Position numbers and translations under genes: made by a program. A stretch of 64,000 nucleotides of DNA from Methylobacterium iners (GTDB lineage: Bacteria; Pseudomonadota; Alphaproteobacteria; Rhizobiales; Beijerinckiaceae): NCBI RefSeq assembly GCF_022179305.1, contig NZ_BPQP01000018.1:1-64000 (forward strand), read 5' to 3'. Within the stretch, counting starts at the first letter, position 1. Each line of letters opens with the position of its first letter. The notes below the pieces were generated by a model that was not told the DNA's origin, did not search any database, and was given only the letters and a program-made list of their open reading frames with translations. This document shows, piece by piece, positions 27,564 through 37,083 of this stretch.

Positions 27564-30500
27564 TCAGGCGCCCTCGAACCGTCCGCTGGCATGGGCCAGC
27601 ATCGTGTAGACCTTGCCGGTCTCCGAGGTCAGGTAGGCATCGGCACGCTTGGTGTCGCGGTCGCTGCGCGAGACCTCGCCGAGGAGACGCTCGAACTCGC
27701 TGACGTAGCGGTCGACCGTGCGGCGGAAATCGGCGTCGGCGGCGTAGCGCCGGCGGATCTCCTCGAAGGCCTGGCGCCCCTGAGCCGTGTAGATCCGGCG
27801 ATCGAACAGGTTGGGTTCGCCGCGGCGGTAGCGTTCCCACAGGTCGACCGCCGTCTGGTGGTCGATCATCCTGGCGATGTCGGTCGAGATCATGTCCAGC
27901 GCGGTGCGGCTGCGCTCCGGTGCAGGCTTCGCCGGCGCGGCGGCCGGCGCTGGCGTGGGCGCCGGTGTCGCGTTGCCCGGCTCGTCGTCGATCGAGGCCC
28001 GCGTCAGGAGGTCCGACAGCCAGCCGCGGTTCTGTCCGGTGCCGCCGCGAGCATCCAGGCGCGGCTGTGCCGAGGGACGCGGAGCCTCCAGCGCCCGCAC
28101 CGGTGCGGGCGTCGGGGCAGGGGGAGTCGGCGGCCGGGCCGGCGGCGTCACCACCGCGACCTGCTGCTGAGGCTTGGGCGCTGCCTCCGCCTGTGACGCG
28201 GGCGCCACCGGCTGGGCGGCGGGACGCACCGGCTGCGGCGCGACCGGGCTCGCTGCCTTCGGGCTTGGACGCGGCTCGGCAGGCCGGGCCGAGACCGGCG
28301 CAGGCGGGGTCGCAGCCACGGTCGCAGCCGCTTGGGGCTGAGGCTGGGCGACGTCGACCGCGCGGTTCGAGCGGGCCACCAGGGCGGAGAGCTCGTTCAG
28401 CGCCTTGATCTGGTCCGAGACCACGCGGCGCATCTCGCCCGTGGCCTCCTGCGTCTCGCGCGGGATCTCGACGACGCCGCGCTGGAGGTCGGCGCGGGTC
28501 GCGTCGAGCTCGCGACGGATCTCCGACGCCATCTCGCGCATGCCGGCGACGGACTCGCTGAACCGGGACGAGGCCGCCTCGAACGCGCTGTTCATCTCCT
28601 TCGAGGCGTCGAGGATCGCGGCGCGCACGGCCTGGGTCGTCCGCTCGCCCTCGTCGCCCGCGCCCGAGCGCAGGCGCTCGAACTCACCCGCGACCGCCGT
28701 GCCGGCGTCGCGCGCCGTCTCGGCGAGGCTCGCCCCAATCGACCGGGCCCGCTCCTCCGCGGCGCGCAGCGTCTCGTCGAGCATCGTGTCGAAGCGCTTC
28801 GTCTCCGCTTCGAGCGCGCCGGAGCGGGTCTCGATGCGGCCGAGCAGCTCGTCGGCGACGCGGGCCCGGGCCGCCAGGGCCTCGGACACGCGGCCCTCGA
28901 TCCCTTCTAGGGAGCCGGCCGCATTCACCAAAGCATCGACATGGTCGCGCGTCGTGTCGCGCAGCGAACGGCCCTGGGCATCGAGGGTGGCGGCAAGCTC
29001 CGCCGCCTCCCGAAGGACGCCCTCGGCGACGCCCTTGAGGGCGGCGACCTGATCCGACACGCCGGTGCTGGCCCGGTTCGTCTCGTCGGCGATGGCATCG
29101 AGCGCAGCCTGGATCTGCTGGACGCGGCCGGCGAGACCCTCCTCGATGGCGCCCAGGTTCTCCTGCGCGTTGCCGACGAGGTTCCGCAGGGCGTCGTTGG
29201 CGCCGTTGATGCGCGAGAGCACGCCGCCGAGATCGTTGCGCAGGCGGTCGTTCGCTTCCGTGAGGCTCGCGATGGCGCGGGAGGCGCCGCCGTCGACGGC
29301 GGCGAGCAACGCCTGGGCGGAGGCCGTGGACTGGTCCACGAGATCCTGCGTGCGCTCGCGAAGCGCCTCGATCAGCGGGGCGCCCGTCTCGGCAAGCGCC
29401 TTCTCGATCGCCCGGCCGCGCTCGTCCAAGGCCTCGACGAGACCCGCCGCAGGGCCGTCCATCAGGGCGCTCAGCCGGCTCGCCTGGGTCTCCATGGCCT
29501 CGACGACGATGCCGCCGCGGCCGTCGATGGAGTCGACGAGGGTGCCCCCGCGATCCTCGATCGCGCGGGTGATCGTCTCGGCGCTCTCGGCGAGGCGCCG
29601 CGCCAGGGCCTGACCGCGGGCCTCGACGAGGGTGGCGAGCGCGTTGGAGCGGCGCTCGAACGCGGCTCCCATCTCTTGGTTGCGTCCGTCGATCAGTGCC
29701 GCGACGGCGGCGTTGCGCTCGTCCAGCGCCGTCGCGAGGGCCGCCGCATGGGCCTCGGCGACGGCGGCGTGGCGACTGACCCGCTCGTCGAAGGCGGTAA
29801 GCATCTGCGCCGTGCGCTCGTCCACCAGGGAGGCGTAGGCGTCCTGGCGATCGTCGAAGGCGGCCGCGAGTGCGTCGCCCCGCGAGGCGACGAGGGCCGC
29901 GAAGGCCTTCATCCGGCTGTCGATGCGCTGCGTGAAGGCCTCGCTGCGGGCGTCGACGGTCTCGGTGAGGGCCGAGCCCTTCGCCTCGATGGTCTGCGCG
30001 AAGGCGTTGGCGCGACCGTCGACCAGCTGGTCGATGGCGGCAAGACGCTCGTCGAACAGGGCGAGCATGGTCCGGGTCCGGCCATCGACCCGCTGGGTGA
30101 TGGCGTCGGCCCGGCCTTCCACGAGGCCCTCGAGGGCGGTGAGCAGCCCGTCGAAAACCGAGCGCAGGGCATGGGCGCGAGCATCGACACTCTGGCTGAG
30201 CTGGGCGCTGCCGCCTTCGACGACATTGGAGAGGGTACCGATCTGCTCGTCGAACAGCGCCCGCAAGGCCTGGGTACGGTCGGCGATGCTCCGGTCGAGC
30301 TGCTGGTTGCCGCCTTCGACAATGCTGGAGAGGTTGCCGATCCGCTCGTCGAACAGGGCGCGCAGGGCGTGGGCGCGGTCGTCGAGGCTCTGGCTGAGCC
30401 GTGCCGCGCCGCCGTCGACGACGCTGGAAAGGTTGCCGATCCGCTCGTCGAACAGCGAGGCGATCGACTGGGTGCGCACATCGACGGCACCGGCCGCGAT

Positions 30501-33500
30501 CCCGAGGCTCGACTCGATGGTCTCGACGAGCTCGCGCCCGCGCCGGTCGAGCTCGGCGTGAAGCGGAGCGATCCGTCCCTCGAAGGTGCCGTCCAGGTTG
30601 CGGACATGATCGTCGAGGAGCGTCCGGATCGTTCCGGTCCGGTCGTCGAGGAGCTGGTGCACCGTGCGGACGCCCTCGTCGAGGAGGCCGCTGATGTCGG
30701 AGGTGCGGCTCTCCAGCGTCTTGCTAAGGCGGCCTTCGCCCTCGCCGAGCAGGCGATCGGCCTCGGCCACCACCTCGCGCAGGCGGGAGAGGATGATGTC
30801 GCCGCGCTGTTCCAGGAGTTCGCCGAGCGAGGTGCTGCCCCGGTCGAACAGGCGGGCGAGCTCGGTGATCCGGCCGCCCAGCGCACCGAACACCATGCGG
30901 CCCTTCTCGTCGAGCTCCTGGCCCATCGCGGCGGTGCGCTCGTCGATGAAGCTGCCGAGCAGGTCGGCCCGCTCGGCGAAGGCCGCACGGATCGCCTCGA
31001 CTTGGCCGGAGAGGATCTCGTCGGCGCCCCGGCTGCGGCTCTCGATCAGGCTCACCAGCTCGCGGGTGCGGCTCGAAAGATCCTCGTCGACCGCCCGGGT
31101 GCGGCTCTCGATGAGGCGGATCGCCTCGAAGGCTTGGGCGCCGAAGGTCTCGTCGATGAGGCGGCTGCGCTCCTCGAGCGCGACGCTGATCGCGTCGAGG
31201 CGCTCCAGCACGCCGGTGTCGAAGCGGCCGGCGCCCTCGTCGAGGCGGCGGGCGAGTTCCAGGGTCTGGCTGTCGATCCGCTCCGTGATCTGCGCGACGC
31301 GGGCGCTCAGGGCATCGCCGAGGCCCTGGCTGCGGGCGGCGATGTCCTGCGCCATCCCGTCGGCGCGGGCGTCGAGCGCCTGGACGAGGTCGCGGCTGCC
31401 CTTGGCCATGATCCGCGCCATCTCGCCGGTCCGCATCACCAGCGCCTCGTTCAGGGCCGTTGCCCTGGCGCCGAGATGCCCGTCGATATGGCCGACGAGC
31501 GTCGTGAAGGTGTCGCCGATCTCGGTCGAGCGCGAGAGCGCACGCTCCTCGAGGGCGCCGAGCTGCGCGGCGACGGCATCGCTCGCCTCGCGGCTGCGCT
31601 CGGTGATGGTCTCCACCACCGCCTTGCCCTGGACGGTGATGATCCGGTCCATCTCCTGAAGCTGATCGGCGACGACCGCGCCGAGCGAGCTCGTGTCCTG
31701 GGCGATGCGGTCGGCGAGGATGTCGCCGCGCGCGATGGTCTCCTTAAGGGCGGCGAGACGGTCGTTGAGGACCGCGTCGATCGCCTTGGCGCGGCTGTCG
31801 GCCGTGTCGGCGAAGGTCGCGCCCGCCTCGTTGAGGGCGTCGTTGACGCGGGCGCCCTGGGTGGTGACCGCCAGCACGACGTCGCGCGCGGTCCCCGCGA
31901 TCTGCGCGTGGGCCGCCTCGGCCTGCGCCGCGAGAAGGTCGGTGACGGCGCGGCCCTGGTCGCTGAAGACGGCCTCGACGTCCCTGACCCGAGCCGTCAG
32001 GGCGGAGCCGACCTCGTCGGCGGTGCTGTTGAGCAGCGCCGCGGCCTCCTGGGTCCGTGCCGCGAGCTCGCCCGTCGTCTGGCCCAGCCGGCGCTCGAAG
32101 ATCTGGACGGCCTCGACGGTGCGCGCTTCGAGCTCGCCGGTGGCGTCGACGGCCGCGCGCTGGAACGCCTGCGCGGCCTCGCTGGTGCTGGCGCCGACGA
32201 CGGTCGTGGTATCCTCCGCGCTGCGGCGGAGGAGCTCGGTTGCCTCGGCGGTGCGGGCGCCGATATCGCTTCCCAAGGCCTCGACGGTGCTGCGCAGGAC
32301 TCCGATCGCGTCGTTGGCGCGGGCCTCGATGGTTCCGCCGAGCGCCGTGAAGGTCTCGACCACGCCGCTCGCGGCGAGCGCGAGCCCGGCCTGGGCGTCG
32401 CGTCCGCGGGCCTCGATGAGTTCGGAGACGCCGGTGCCGGCGGTCTCGAGCTCCGCCCGCAGGGCGGTGCCGCGGGCCGCGATGTCCTGGGTGAGCGCCG
32501 CGCCGGTGGCCGCGAAATGCTCGCGCAGGGCGTCGCCCGTCTCGGCGAAGCGGGCCGTGATCTGGCCGCCGGTCGTCGAGAAATGCTCGGTGAGTTCGTT
32601 GCCGCGCGAGAGGAAGGCCTCCTCCAGGCCGCGCGTGGAGCGCTCGAAGGTCGCGCGGACCTCGCCGCCCTGGCGGTCGAGTGCTTCGATGACGCTGGCA
32701 CCCGTCTCGGCGAGGGTGCGCGTCACGTCGGTGGCGTTCTCGGAGAGAGTCGCGGTGAGAAGCCCGCCCGTGCGCTCGAAGGACCGGGTGACCTCCTCGG
32801 CGCGGGTCTCCAGGGATTGCGTCAGGGCATTGCCGACTTCCGTCAGCGAGCCGCGGACGCCGTCGCTCGTCGCCACGAGCCGCTGGACAAGATCGTCCCC
32901 GCGCACCGAGACGAGGTCGACGACGCGGTCGCCTGCCTCCCCGAGCGCCGCCGTAATGGCATCGCCGCGCTGACCCAGCGCCGTCGTGATGGCCTCGCCG
33001 CGGGCGTCGAGGGCGCCGGTGACCCGGTCGCCGGCGCCGTTCACGGCCGAAACGATGCGCTCGGCCGCCCCGTCGAGCTCCTGCGTCAGGTTCTGATGGG
33101 AGCCCGTGATGGCGCTGCGGACGCGCTCGGCATTGGCGACGATGGCCTCGCGCTGGGCGACGAGCTCGTCGACGAGGGAGCGGATGCGGATCTCGTTGTC
33201 GGAATAGGCCCGCTCCAGGGTCGCGATCTCGCCGCGCACCAGGGTCTCGAGTTCGCCTGCCCGGGCCAGCGCCCGCTCGACGCCGTCGCCGACGGCGGCG
33301 ACCTCGCGCCGGACCGTCTGCGACATGGTCAGGACCGCGTCGGTGGAGAAGGTCTCGGGCTCGGCCAGGCGGATCGCCACCTCGCCGACGGCCCGCGCGA
33401 CGAGGCGCATCTCCTGCGCGCGCACGGCCAGCATCGCCATGATCGTGAACAGGACGATCGGGCCGACCAGGGCCGTGGCGGCGACGGCGGCCTGGAGCGC

Positions 33501-33950
33501 GTTCAATCCGAGCGCGAAGCTCCGGAGGTCGCCGCTCGACTGGTTCCAGGCAAGCGCGATCAGGCCGCCGGCCCAGAGCAGCGAGACGAGCGCCGCCCAC
33601 AGATAGGGCTTGCGCGAGGGCCGGACCCGAAGGGTCTGCTGCAGGATGCCGATGTTCTGGCGGTCGTCGTTGGCGACGAGGGAGCGGTCGGGCGGGAGCA
33701 GCCCGCCCTCGCGCCGCGGCCGGTGGCGGTCCGGCGGGGGAAGGTCGGAGGAGAGGGGAGCATCGAAGTCGAGGCGCGGCGGGGCCAGGCGGCCGCTCGG
33801 GTCGCGCAGCGGATCGCTGTCGCCCACATCCGGCAGGCGCGGCTCGGGGCGCTGGTCGGCGTTGGGAGCCAGCATGTCCAGGCTCAGGGCTTGTTCGATT
33901 GCCGAGAGCGCGGCCTCCGCCGGATCCTTGAGCTTCTTTTCCGTGGCCAT
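27564..33950 (-). CDS. Giant coiled-coil polar-growth protein, GPR-like (2128 aa)
   Basis: I assign this to the Growth Pole Ring (GPR) family known from Agrobacterium, a membrane-anchored protein of about 2100 residues that forms a ring at the growing pole in Rhizobiales. Features match: acidic disordered N-terminus (1-110), two transmembrane helices at about 115-135 and 152-176, then some 1600 residues of apolipoprotein-like amphipathic repeats, a Pro/Ala-rich linker, and a conserved C-terminal domain of about 110 residues (MIDHQTAVDLWERYRRG onwards). Within the repeats, ALFDERIGNLSS-type 33-residue units recur; three DNA copies are spaced exactly 99 bp (30246, 30345, 30444). A GAGGCG site precedes the ATG. 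Assignment rests on length, architecture and my reading of the family, not on alignment. Confidence 0.75.
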   Translation of the reverse strand: MATEKKLKDPAEAALSAIEQALSLDMLAPNADQRPEPRLPDVGDSDPLRDPSGRLAPPRLDFDAPLSSDLPPPDRHRPRREGGLLPPDRSLVANDDRQNIGILQQTLRVRPSRKPYLWAALVSLLWAGGLIALAWNQSSGDLRSFALGLNALQAAVAATALVGPIVLFTIMAMLAVRAQEMRLVARAVGEVAIRLAEPETFSTDAVLTMSQTVRREVAAVGDGVERALARAGELETLVRGEIATLERAYSDNEIRIRSLVDELVAQREAIVANAERVRSAITGSHQNLTQELDGAAERIVSAVNGAGDRVTGALDARGEAITTALGQRGDAITAALGEAGDRVVDLVSVRGDDLVQRLVATSDGVRGSLTEVGNALTQSLETRAEEVTRSFERTGGLLTATLSENATDVTRTLAETGASVIEALDRQGGEVRATFERSTRGLEEAFLSRGNELTEHFSTTGGQITARFAETGDALREHFAATGAALTQDIAARGTALRAELETAGTGVSELIEARGRDAQAGLALAASGVVETFTALGGTIEARANDAIGVLRSTVEALGSDIGARTAEATELLRRSAEDTTTVVGASTSEAAQAFQRAAVDATGELEARTVEAVQIFERRLGQTTGELAARTQEAAALLNSTADEVGSALTARVRDVEAVFSDQGRAVTDLLAAQAEAAHAQIAGTARDVVLAVTTQGARVNDALNEAGATFADTADSRAKAIDAVLNDRLAALKETIARGDILADRIAQDTSSLGAVVADQLQEMDRIITVQGKAVVETITERSREASDAVAAQLGALEERALSRSTEIGDTFTTLVGHIDGHLGARATALNEALVMRTGEMARIMAKGSRDLVQALDARADGMAQDIAARSQGLGDALSARVAQITERIDSQTLELARRLDEGAGRFDTGVLERLDAISVALEERSRLIDETFGAQAFEAIRLIESRTRAVDEDLSSRTRELVSLIESRSRGADEILSGQVEAIRAAFAERADLLGSFIDERTAAMGQELDEKGRMVFGALGGRITELARLFDRGSTSLGELLEQRGDIILSRLREVVAEADRLLGEGEGRLSKTLESRTSDISGLLDEGVRTVHQLLDDRTGTIRTLLDDHVRNLDGTFEGRIAPLHAELDRRGRELVETIESSLGIAAGAVDVRTQSIASLFDERIGNLSSVVDGGAARLSQSLDDRAHALRALFDERIGNLSSIVEGGNQQLDRSIADRTQALRALFDEQIGTLSNVVEGGSAQLSQSVDARAHALRSVFDGLLTALEGLVEGRADAITQRVDGRTRTMLALFDERLAAIDQLVDGRANAFAQTIEAKGSALTETVDARSEAFTQRIDSRMKAFAALVASRGDALAAAFDDRQDAYASLVDERTAQMLTAFDERVSRHAAVAEAHAAALATALDERNAAVAALIDGRNQEMGAAFERRSNALATLVEARGQALARRLAESAETITRAIEDRGGTLVDSIDGRGGIVVEAMETQASRLSALMDGPAAGLVEALDERGRAIEKALAETGAPLIEALRERTQDLVDQSTASAQALLAAVDGGASRAIASLTEANDRLRNDLGGVLSRINGANDALRNLVGNAQENLGAIEEGLAGRVQQIQAALDAIADETNRASTGVSDQVAALKGVAEGVLREAAELAATLDAQGRSLRDTTRDHVDALVNAAGSLEGIEGRVSEALAARARVADELLGRIETRSGALEAETKRFDTMLDETLRAAEERARSIGASLAETARDAGTAVAGEFERLRSGAGDEGERTTQAVRAAILDASKEMNSAFEAASSRFSESVAGMREMASEIRRELDATRADLQRGVVEIPRETQEATGEMRRVVSDQIKALNELSALVARSNRAVDVAQPQPQAAATVAATPPAPVSARPAEPRPSPKAASPVAPQPVRPAAQPVAPASQAEAAPKPQQQVAVVTPPARPPTPPAPTPAPVRALEAPRPSAQPRLDARGGTGQNRGWLSDLLTRASIDDEPGNATPAPTPAPAAAPAKPAPERSRTALDMISTDIARMIDHQTAVDLWERYRRGEPNLFDRRIYTAQGRQAFEEIRRRYAADADFRRTVDRYVSEFERLLGEVSRSDRDTKRADAYLTSETGKVYTMLAHASGRFEGA
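30220..30480 (-). repeat. Tandem 99-bp repeat inside the GPR-like gene
   Basis: The string CTCGTCGAACAG begins at 30246, 30345 and 30444, a spacing of exactly 99 bp, each within a near-identical unit encoding a 33-residue block (three 11-residue turns). It points to recent duplication within the gene, so the copy number may vary between strains. Confidence 0.75.
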
Positions 33951-34237
33951 TCAACGCCTCGTTACGCGGAGCTCCGCCGGCCGCGCTGGGTCGCGGAACT
34001 CGTTTTTACGCATTTACCAAGGAAGTTTAGACTTCGCGGCCTGCCTCGGATACCCGAGCCCGGCGCACCGCCCAAAAAACCTTAACGGAATGGTTACCAA
34101 GACAGGCCCCGGCCTCGCCCGGCGGGGTTTCTGCATGATGCCTCAAGCCTTAAACGGAAGCGAACGTAGCAGGCCGGTCCTGTGGACAGCGGCTACGGGC
34201 CGGAACCCAGGGTCGATGATGGGAGCGGAACGCCAAG

Positions 34238-34582
34238 GTGCAGCCGGATCGCCTGATCGACCTCGTCCATCTCGACAGCCAGACCCTCGGGGACGCGGCG
34301 CTCGCGCGCGAGCTCTTGTCCCTGTTCGAGGCGCAGTGCCTGCGGCTCCTGCCCGGGATCAGGGATGCGTCGCTCTCCGCGGAGGCCCGTGCCGACCACG
34401 CCCATACCCTGAAGGGCTCCGCGCTGGGTGTCGGCGCGGCTCAGATCGCCGCGCAGTCCGCGGCCGTCGAGGACGTCTTGCGGACACGGGGCGCGGTCGA
34501 GGACACCGAACTCGACGCGCTGGCTCGGGCCGTGGATGCGACCCTCGTCGAGATCGAGGAACTTGCCGCCAGCCGGCGATAG
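34238..34582 (+). CDS. Hpt-domain phosphotransfer protein
   Basis: A single histidine-phosphotransfer domain of 114 residues. The phosphoacceptor motif HTLKGSALGVGA places the active histidine at residue 56. Four helices are predicted by the heptad pattern. The start codon is GTG at 34238. It would relay phosphate between a hybrid kinase and a response regulator; the partners are not adjacent. It lies divergent from the GPR-like gene. Confidence 0.85.
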   Translation: MQPDRLIDLVHLDSQTLGDAALARELLSLFEAQCLRLLPGIRDASLSAEARADHAHTLKGSALGVGAAQIAAQSAAVEDVLRTRGAVEDTELDALARAVDATLVEIEELAASRR

Positions 34583-34770
34583 GTCCGTCCGCCTGCGGCA
34601 AAAGCTGACTGCCCAGACCCGCGACGGAACGGCCTCGCCACCTGCAGCGTAAGGGCCTGGAATCCGCGTCGGCCTCGCCTGCGCGCTTGCATTCCCCGTC
34701 TCGCGCCTCCAAGGCAGACCCCGCGCCGCGAGACCGGCCCCGACCGCAATGTCCGAGCCTGGAGCCATCG

Positions 34771-35091
34771 ATGCCCAAGATCACCTACGTCGACCACGCC
34801 GGCACGGCCAGGACGGTGGAGGGCGACGTGGGATCGACCGTGATGGAGACGGCGATCCGCAACAATGTTCCCGGGATCGATGCCGAATGCGGCGGCGCCT
34901 GCGCCTGTGCCACCTGCCACGTCTACGTCGATGGCGAGTGGGCCGAGGTCGTCGGGCCGGCCGAGCCCATGGAGCAGGACATGCTCGACTTCGCCTCCGA
35001 CGTGCGCAGCACCTCGCGGCTCTCTTGCCAGATCCGGATCAAGCCCGAGCTCGACGGTCTTACCGTGACGACGCCCGCCCGCCAGGGCTGA
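34771..35091 (+). CDS. [2Fe-2S] ferredoxin (adrenodoxin/Fdx type)
   Basis: A 106-residue plant/vertebrate-type ferredoxin of the adrenodoxin subgroup. The cluster ligands C40, C46, C49 and C86 follow the C-x5-C-x2-C-x36-C layout. It probably passes electrons in Fe-S assembly, P450 or hydroxylase reactions; neighbours do not say which. The start is the ATG at 34771 with GGAG upstream. It is convergent with, and 6 bp from, the VWA gene. Confidence 0.92.
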   Translation: MPKITYVDHAGTARTVEGDVGSTVMETAIRNNVPGIDAECGGACACATCHVYVDGEWAEVVGPAEPMEQDMLDFASDVRSTSRLSCQIRIKPELDGLTVTTPARQG

Positions 35092-35097
35092 GGGGCC

Positions 35098-36273
35098 TCA
35101 CCGCATCAGCGTCCGCATCGCGGCATCGATCCCCTCGACGTTCAGCGTGAACATCCGGTCGTCGAACAGCCGGCGGATCATGCCGATCGAGGGCGTGTAG
35201 TCCCAGTGCTCCCGCGGTATGGGGTTGAGCCAGACCGCCTTCGGGAAATGCGCGAGCACGCGGCCGAGCCAGACCTGACCGGCCTCCGCGTTCCAATGCT
35301 CGACCGAGCCGCCCGGCATCGCGATCTCGTAGGGGCTCATCGAGGCGTCGCCCACGAACAGGACGGAATAGTCGGACGGATAGGTCCGGATCACGTCGAG
35401 CAGCGGCAGGGTGTCGTCGTGGCGGCGGCGGTTCTCGCGCCAGACGGCCTCGTAGGGGCAGTTGTGGAAGTAGAAATGGGCGAAGTGCTTGAACTCGGCC
35501 CGCGCCGCCGAGAACAGCTCCTCGGCCTGCCCCACATGCCAGTCCATCGAGCCGCCGACATCGAGGAAGAGCAGGACCTTCACGGCGTTGCGCCGCTCCG
35601 GACGCAGTTTCACGTCGAGGTAGCCGCTGCGCGCCGTCTCGCGGATCGTCCCGTCGAGGTCCAGCTCCTCCGCCGCGCCTGACCGTGCGAAGCGGCGAAG
35701 CCGGCGCAGGGCGACGCGCATGGCCCGCGTCCCGAGCTCGATGCCGTCGTCGAGGTCCTTGAACTCGCGCCTGTCCCAGACCTTCACCGCGCGGAAGTTC
35801 CGGTTGCCCTCCTGACCGATGCGAACGCCCTCCGGATTGTAGCCGTAGGCGCCGAAGGGCGAGGTACCGCCCGTCCCGATCCATTTCGAGCCGCCCTGGT
35901 GGCGCTCCTTCTGCTCGGCCAAGCGCTGCTTGAGGGTCTCGAACAGCTTGTCCCAGCCGAGCGCCTTCAGCTCCGCCTTCTCGGCCTCGGTGAGGTAGCG
36001 CTCGGCAAGCTTGCGCAGCCATTCCTCGGGAACGGGCGTGGGCCCGAGCGCCTCGCCGACGGTCTCGAGACCCTTGAACACGGTCCCGAACACCCGATCG
36101 AAGCGGTCGAGGTGGCGCTCGTCCTTCACGAGGAGCGCGCGGGCGAGTTCGTAGAATTCCTCGACGCGCTTCCCCGCGAGGTCCCGGTCGAGGGCCTCCA
36201 GCAAGGTCAAGTGCTCGCGGAGGGTGACAGGGACCTTGGCCTCTCGAAGGGCGGTGAAGAACTGCAGCAGCAT
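35098..36273 (-). CDS. CoxE-like VWA-domain protein
   Basis: A 391-residue protein of the CoxE/VWA_CoxE group, which acts with a MoxR/CoxD-type ATPase in maturation or chaperone functions. The MIDAS metal motif is D238-V-G-G-S242 (DVGGSMDWH), followed by FVGDASMSPYE and the family's C-terminal block (FPKAVWLNPIPREHWDYTPS). The N-terminal half is helical and charged. In many relatives it is adjacent to the MoxR-type gene; here the likely partner is about 5 kb away (41188). No signal peptide: cytoplasmic. Confidence 0.85.
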   Translation of the reverse strand: MLLQFFTALREAKVPVTLREHLTLLEALDRDLAGKRVEEFYELARALLVKDERHLDRFDRVFGTVFKGLETVGEALGPTPVPEEWLRKLAERYLTEAEKAELKALGWDKLFETLKQRLAEQKERHQGGSKWIGTGGTSPFGAYGYNPEGVRIGQEGNRNFRAVKVWDRREFKDLDDGIELGTRAMRVALRRLRRFARSGAAEELDLDGTIRETARSGYLDVKLRPERRNAVKVLLFLDVGGSMDWHVGQAEELFSAARAEFKHFAHFYFHNCPYEAVWRENRRRHDDTLPLLDVIRTYPSDYSVLFVGDASMSPYEIAMPGGSVEHWNAEAGQVWLGRVLAHFPKAVWLNPIPREHWDYTPSIGMIRRLFDDRMFTLNVEGIDAAMRTLMR

Positions 36274-36595
36274 GGGCGGACAACGCGCGAAGGACGCGTT
36301 CCGGTCAAGCCGCGGAAAGCCGCCGTACGAACCCTCCCGGCCGAGCTTTGGCGCTGCAGCAATGAGGCTGAATTCATAAGTTGAGTAAGGATTTTAGCGG
36401 ATGACGCACCGCGTCAGGATCACGCCCGCCTTCCGATTCCGTGCACGAAGCTGGGTATAAGTCCCGATTCCTGTTGATATCCCCCTCTACAATGCTCGCA
36501 CCCCCTCGAACACCGTCACGGGAATCGAACAGCTCGGAGTCACAGTCTCGGCCAGGACAGGATCTTGATAACCGGGTTGTGTAGGGATCACCCTT
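36274..36595. other. Divergent intergenic region between VWA and hypothetical genes
   Basis: I see no gene or clear promoter boxes here. It must hold the promoters for both divergent genes. The centre is AT-richer than surrounding core sequence. Confidence 0.35.
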
Positions 36596-37057
36596 ATGGC
36601 GATCGTCTTGCGCTCATTAGGCGACTTCAAACGGTTTCTGGCGAAACCGGGCGCGACGATTCAGATCGTGCGGAACACCTTCGTCGACCGCCAGCCGCCC
36701 GCCTTCCAGCAGGCCTACCGCGACAAGGGCATGTACGAGCCCCGAACCGTGCAGGCCCTGTCCAAGAAGGCTGCCGTCTTCGCCGTCAAGGGACACCCGA
36801 CGACGATCTGGCTGTACTGGGACAAGGGCACGCGCCGGTGGCGCTACTCCAACGACACCATCAGCGTTCCCCTCGATACCGGGCTCGGCCCGCCCGACGA
36901 GATCACCTATCGCTGCAGCTTCGCGTCCGGCTATGAGCCCGCCAACCGGATCGGCGTGCGCCGAACGCCGCGTAAGATCGCGGGCTCGGACTCGAGGCCG
37001 ACGCTGGGACCGCCCAAACCGACCGCGCCCCCCCACGGGCAGGGCCGCCTCTTCTAG
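36596..37057 (+). CDS. Conserved hypothetical protein (153 aa)
   Basis: I do not recognise this family. The start is the ATG at 36596 with AGGGA about nine bases upstream. The sequence is basic, with an ordered region (about 1-115; FVDRQPPAFQQAYRDKG, TTIWLYWDKGTRRWRYSND) and a Pro/Arg-rich tail. No signal peptide or membrane helix. It stands alone, 26 bp from the convergent antiporter gene. Confidence 0.65.
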   Translation: MAIVLRSLGDFKRFLAKPGATIQIVRNTFVDRQPPAFQQAYRDKGMYEPRTVQALSKKAAVFAVKGHPTTIWLYWDKGTRRWRYSNDTISVPLDTGLGPPDEITYRCSFASGYEPANRIGVRRTPRKIAGSDSRPTLGPPKPTAPPHGQGRLF

Positions 37058-37083
37058 CGGACGCGAAGTCCCGGCCGTGCGGC

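Noticed and set aside
28941-34085. Open frame of over 1700 codons on the plus strand opposite the GPR-like gene
   Set aside because: It mirrors the repeat-rich, GC-rich codons of the real gene; it has no recognisable domain, and the minus-strand frame has membrane helices and a conserved C-terminus.
34626-34651. GGAAC-N17-CGTA upstream of the ferredoxin as an EcfG promoter
   Set aside because: One mismatch, imperfect spacing and more than 100 bp to the start; likely chance in GC-rich sequence.
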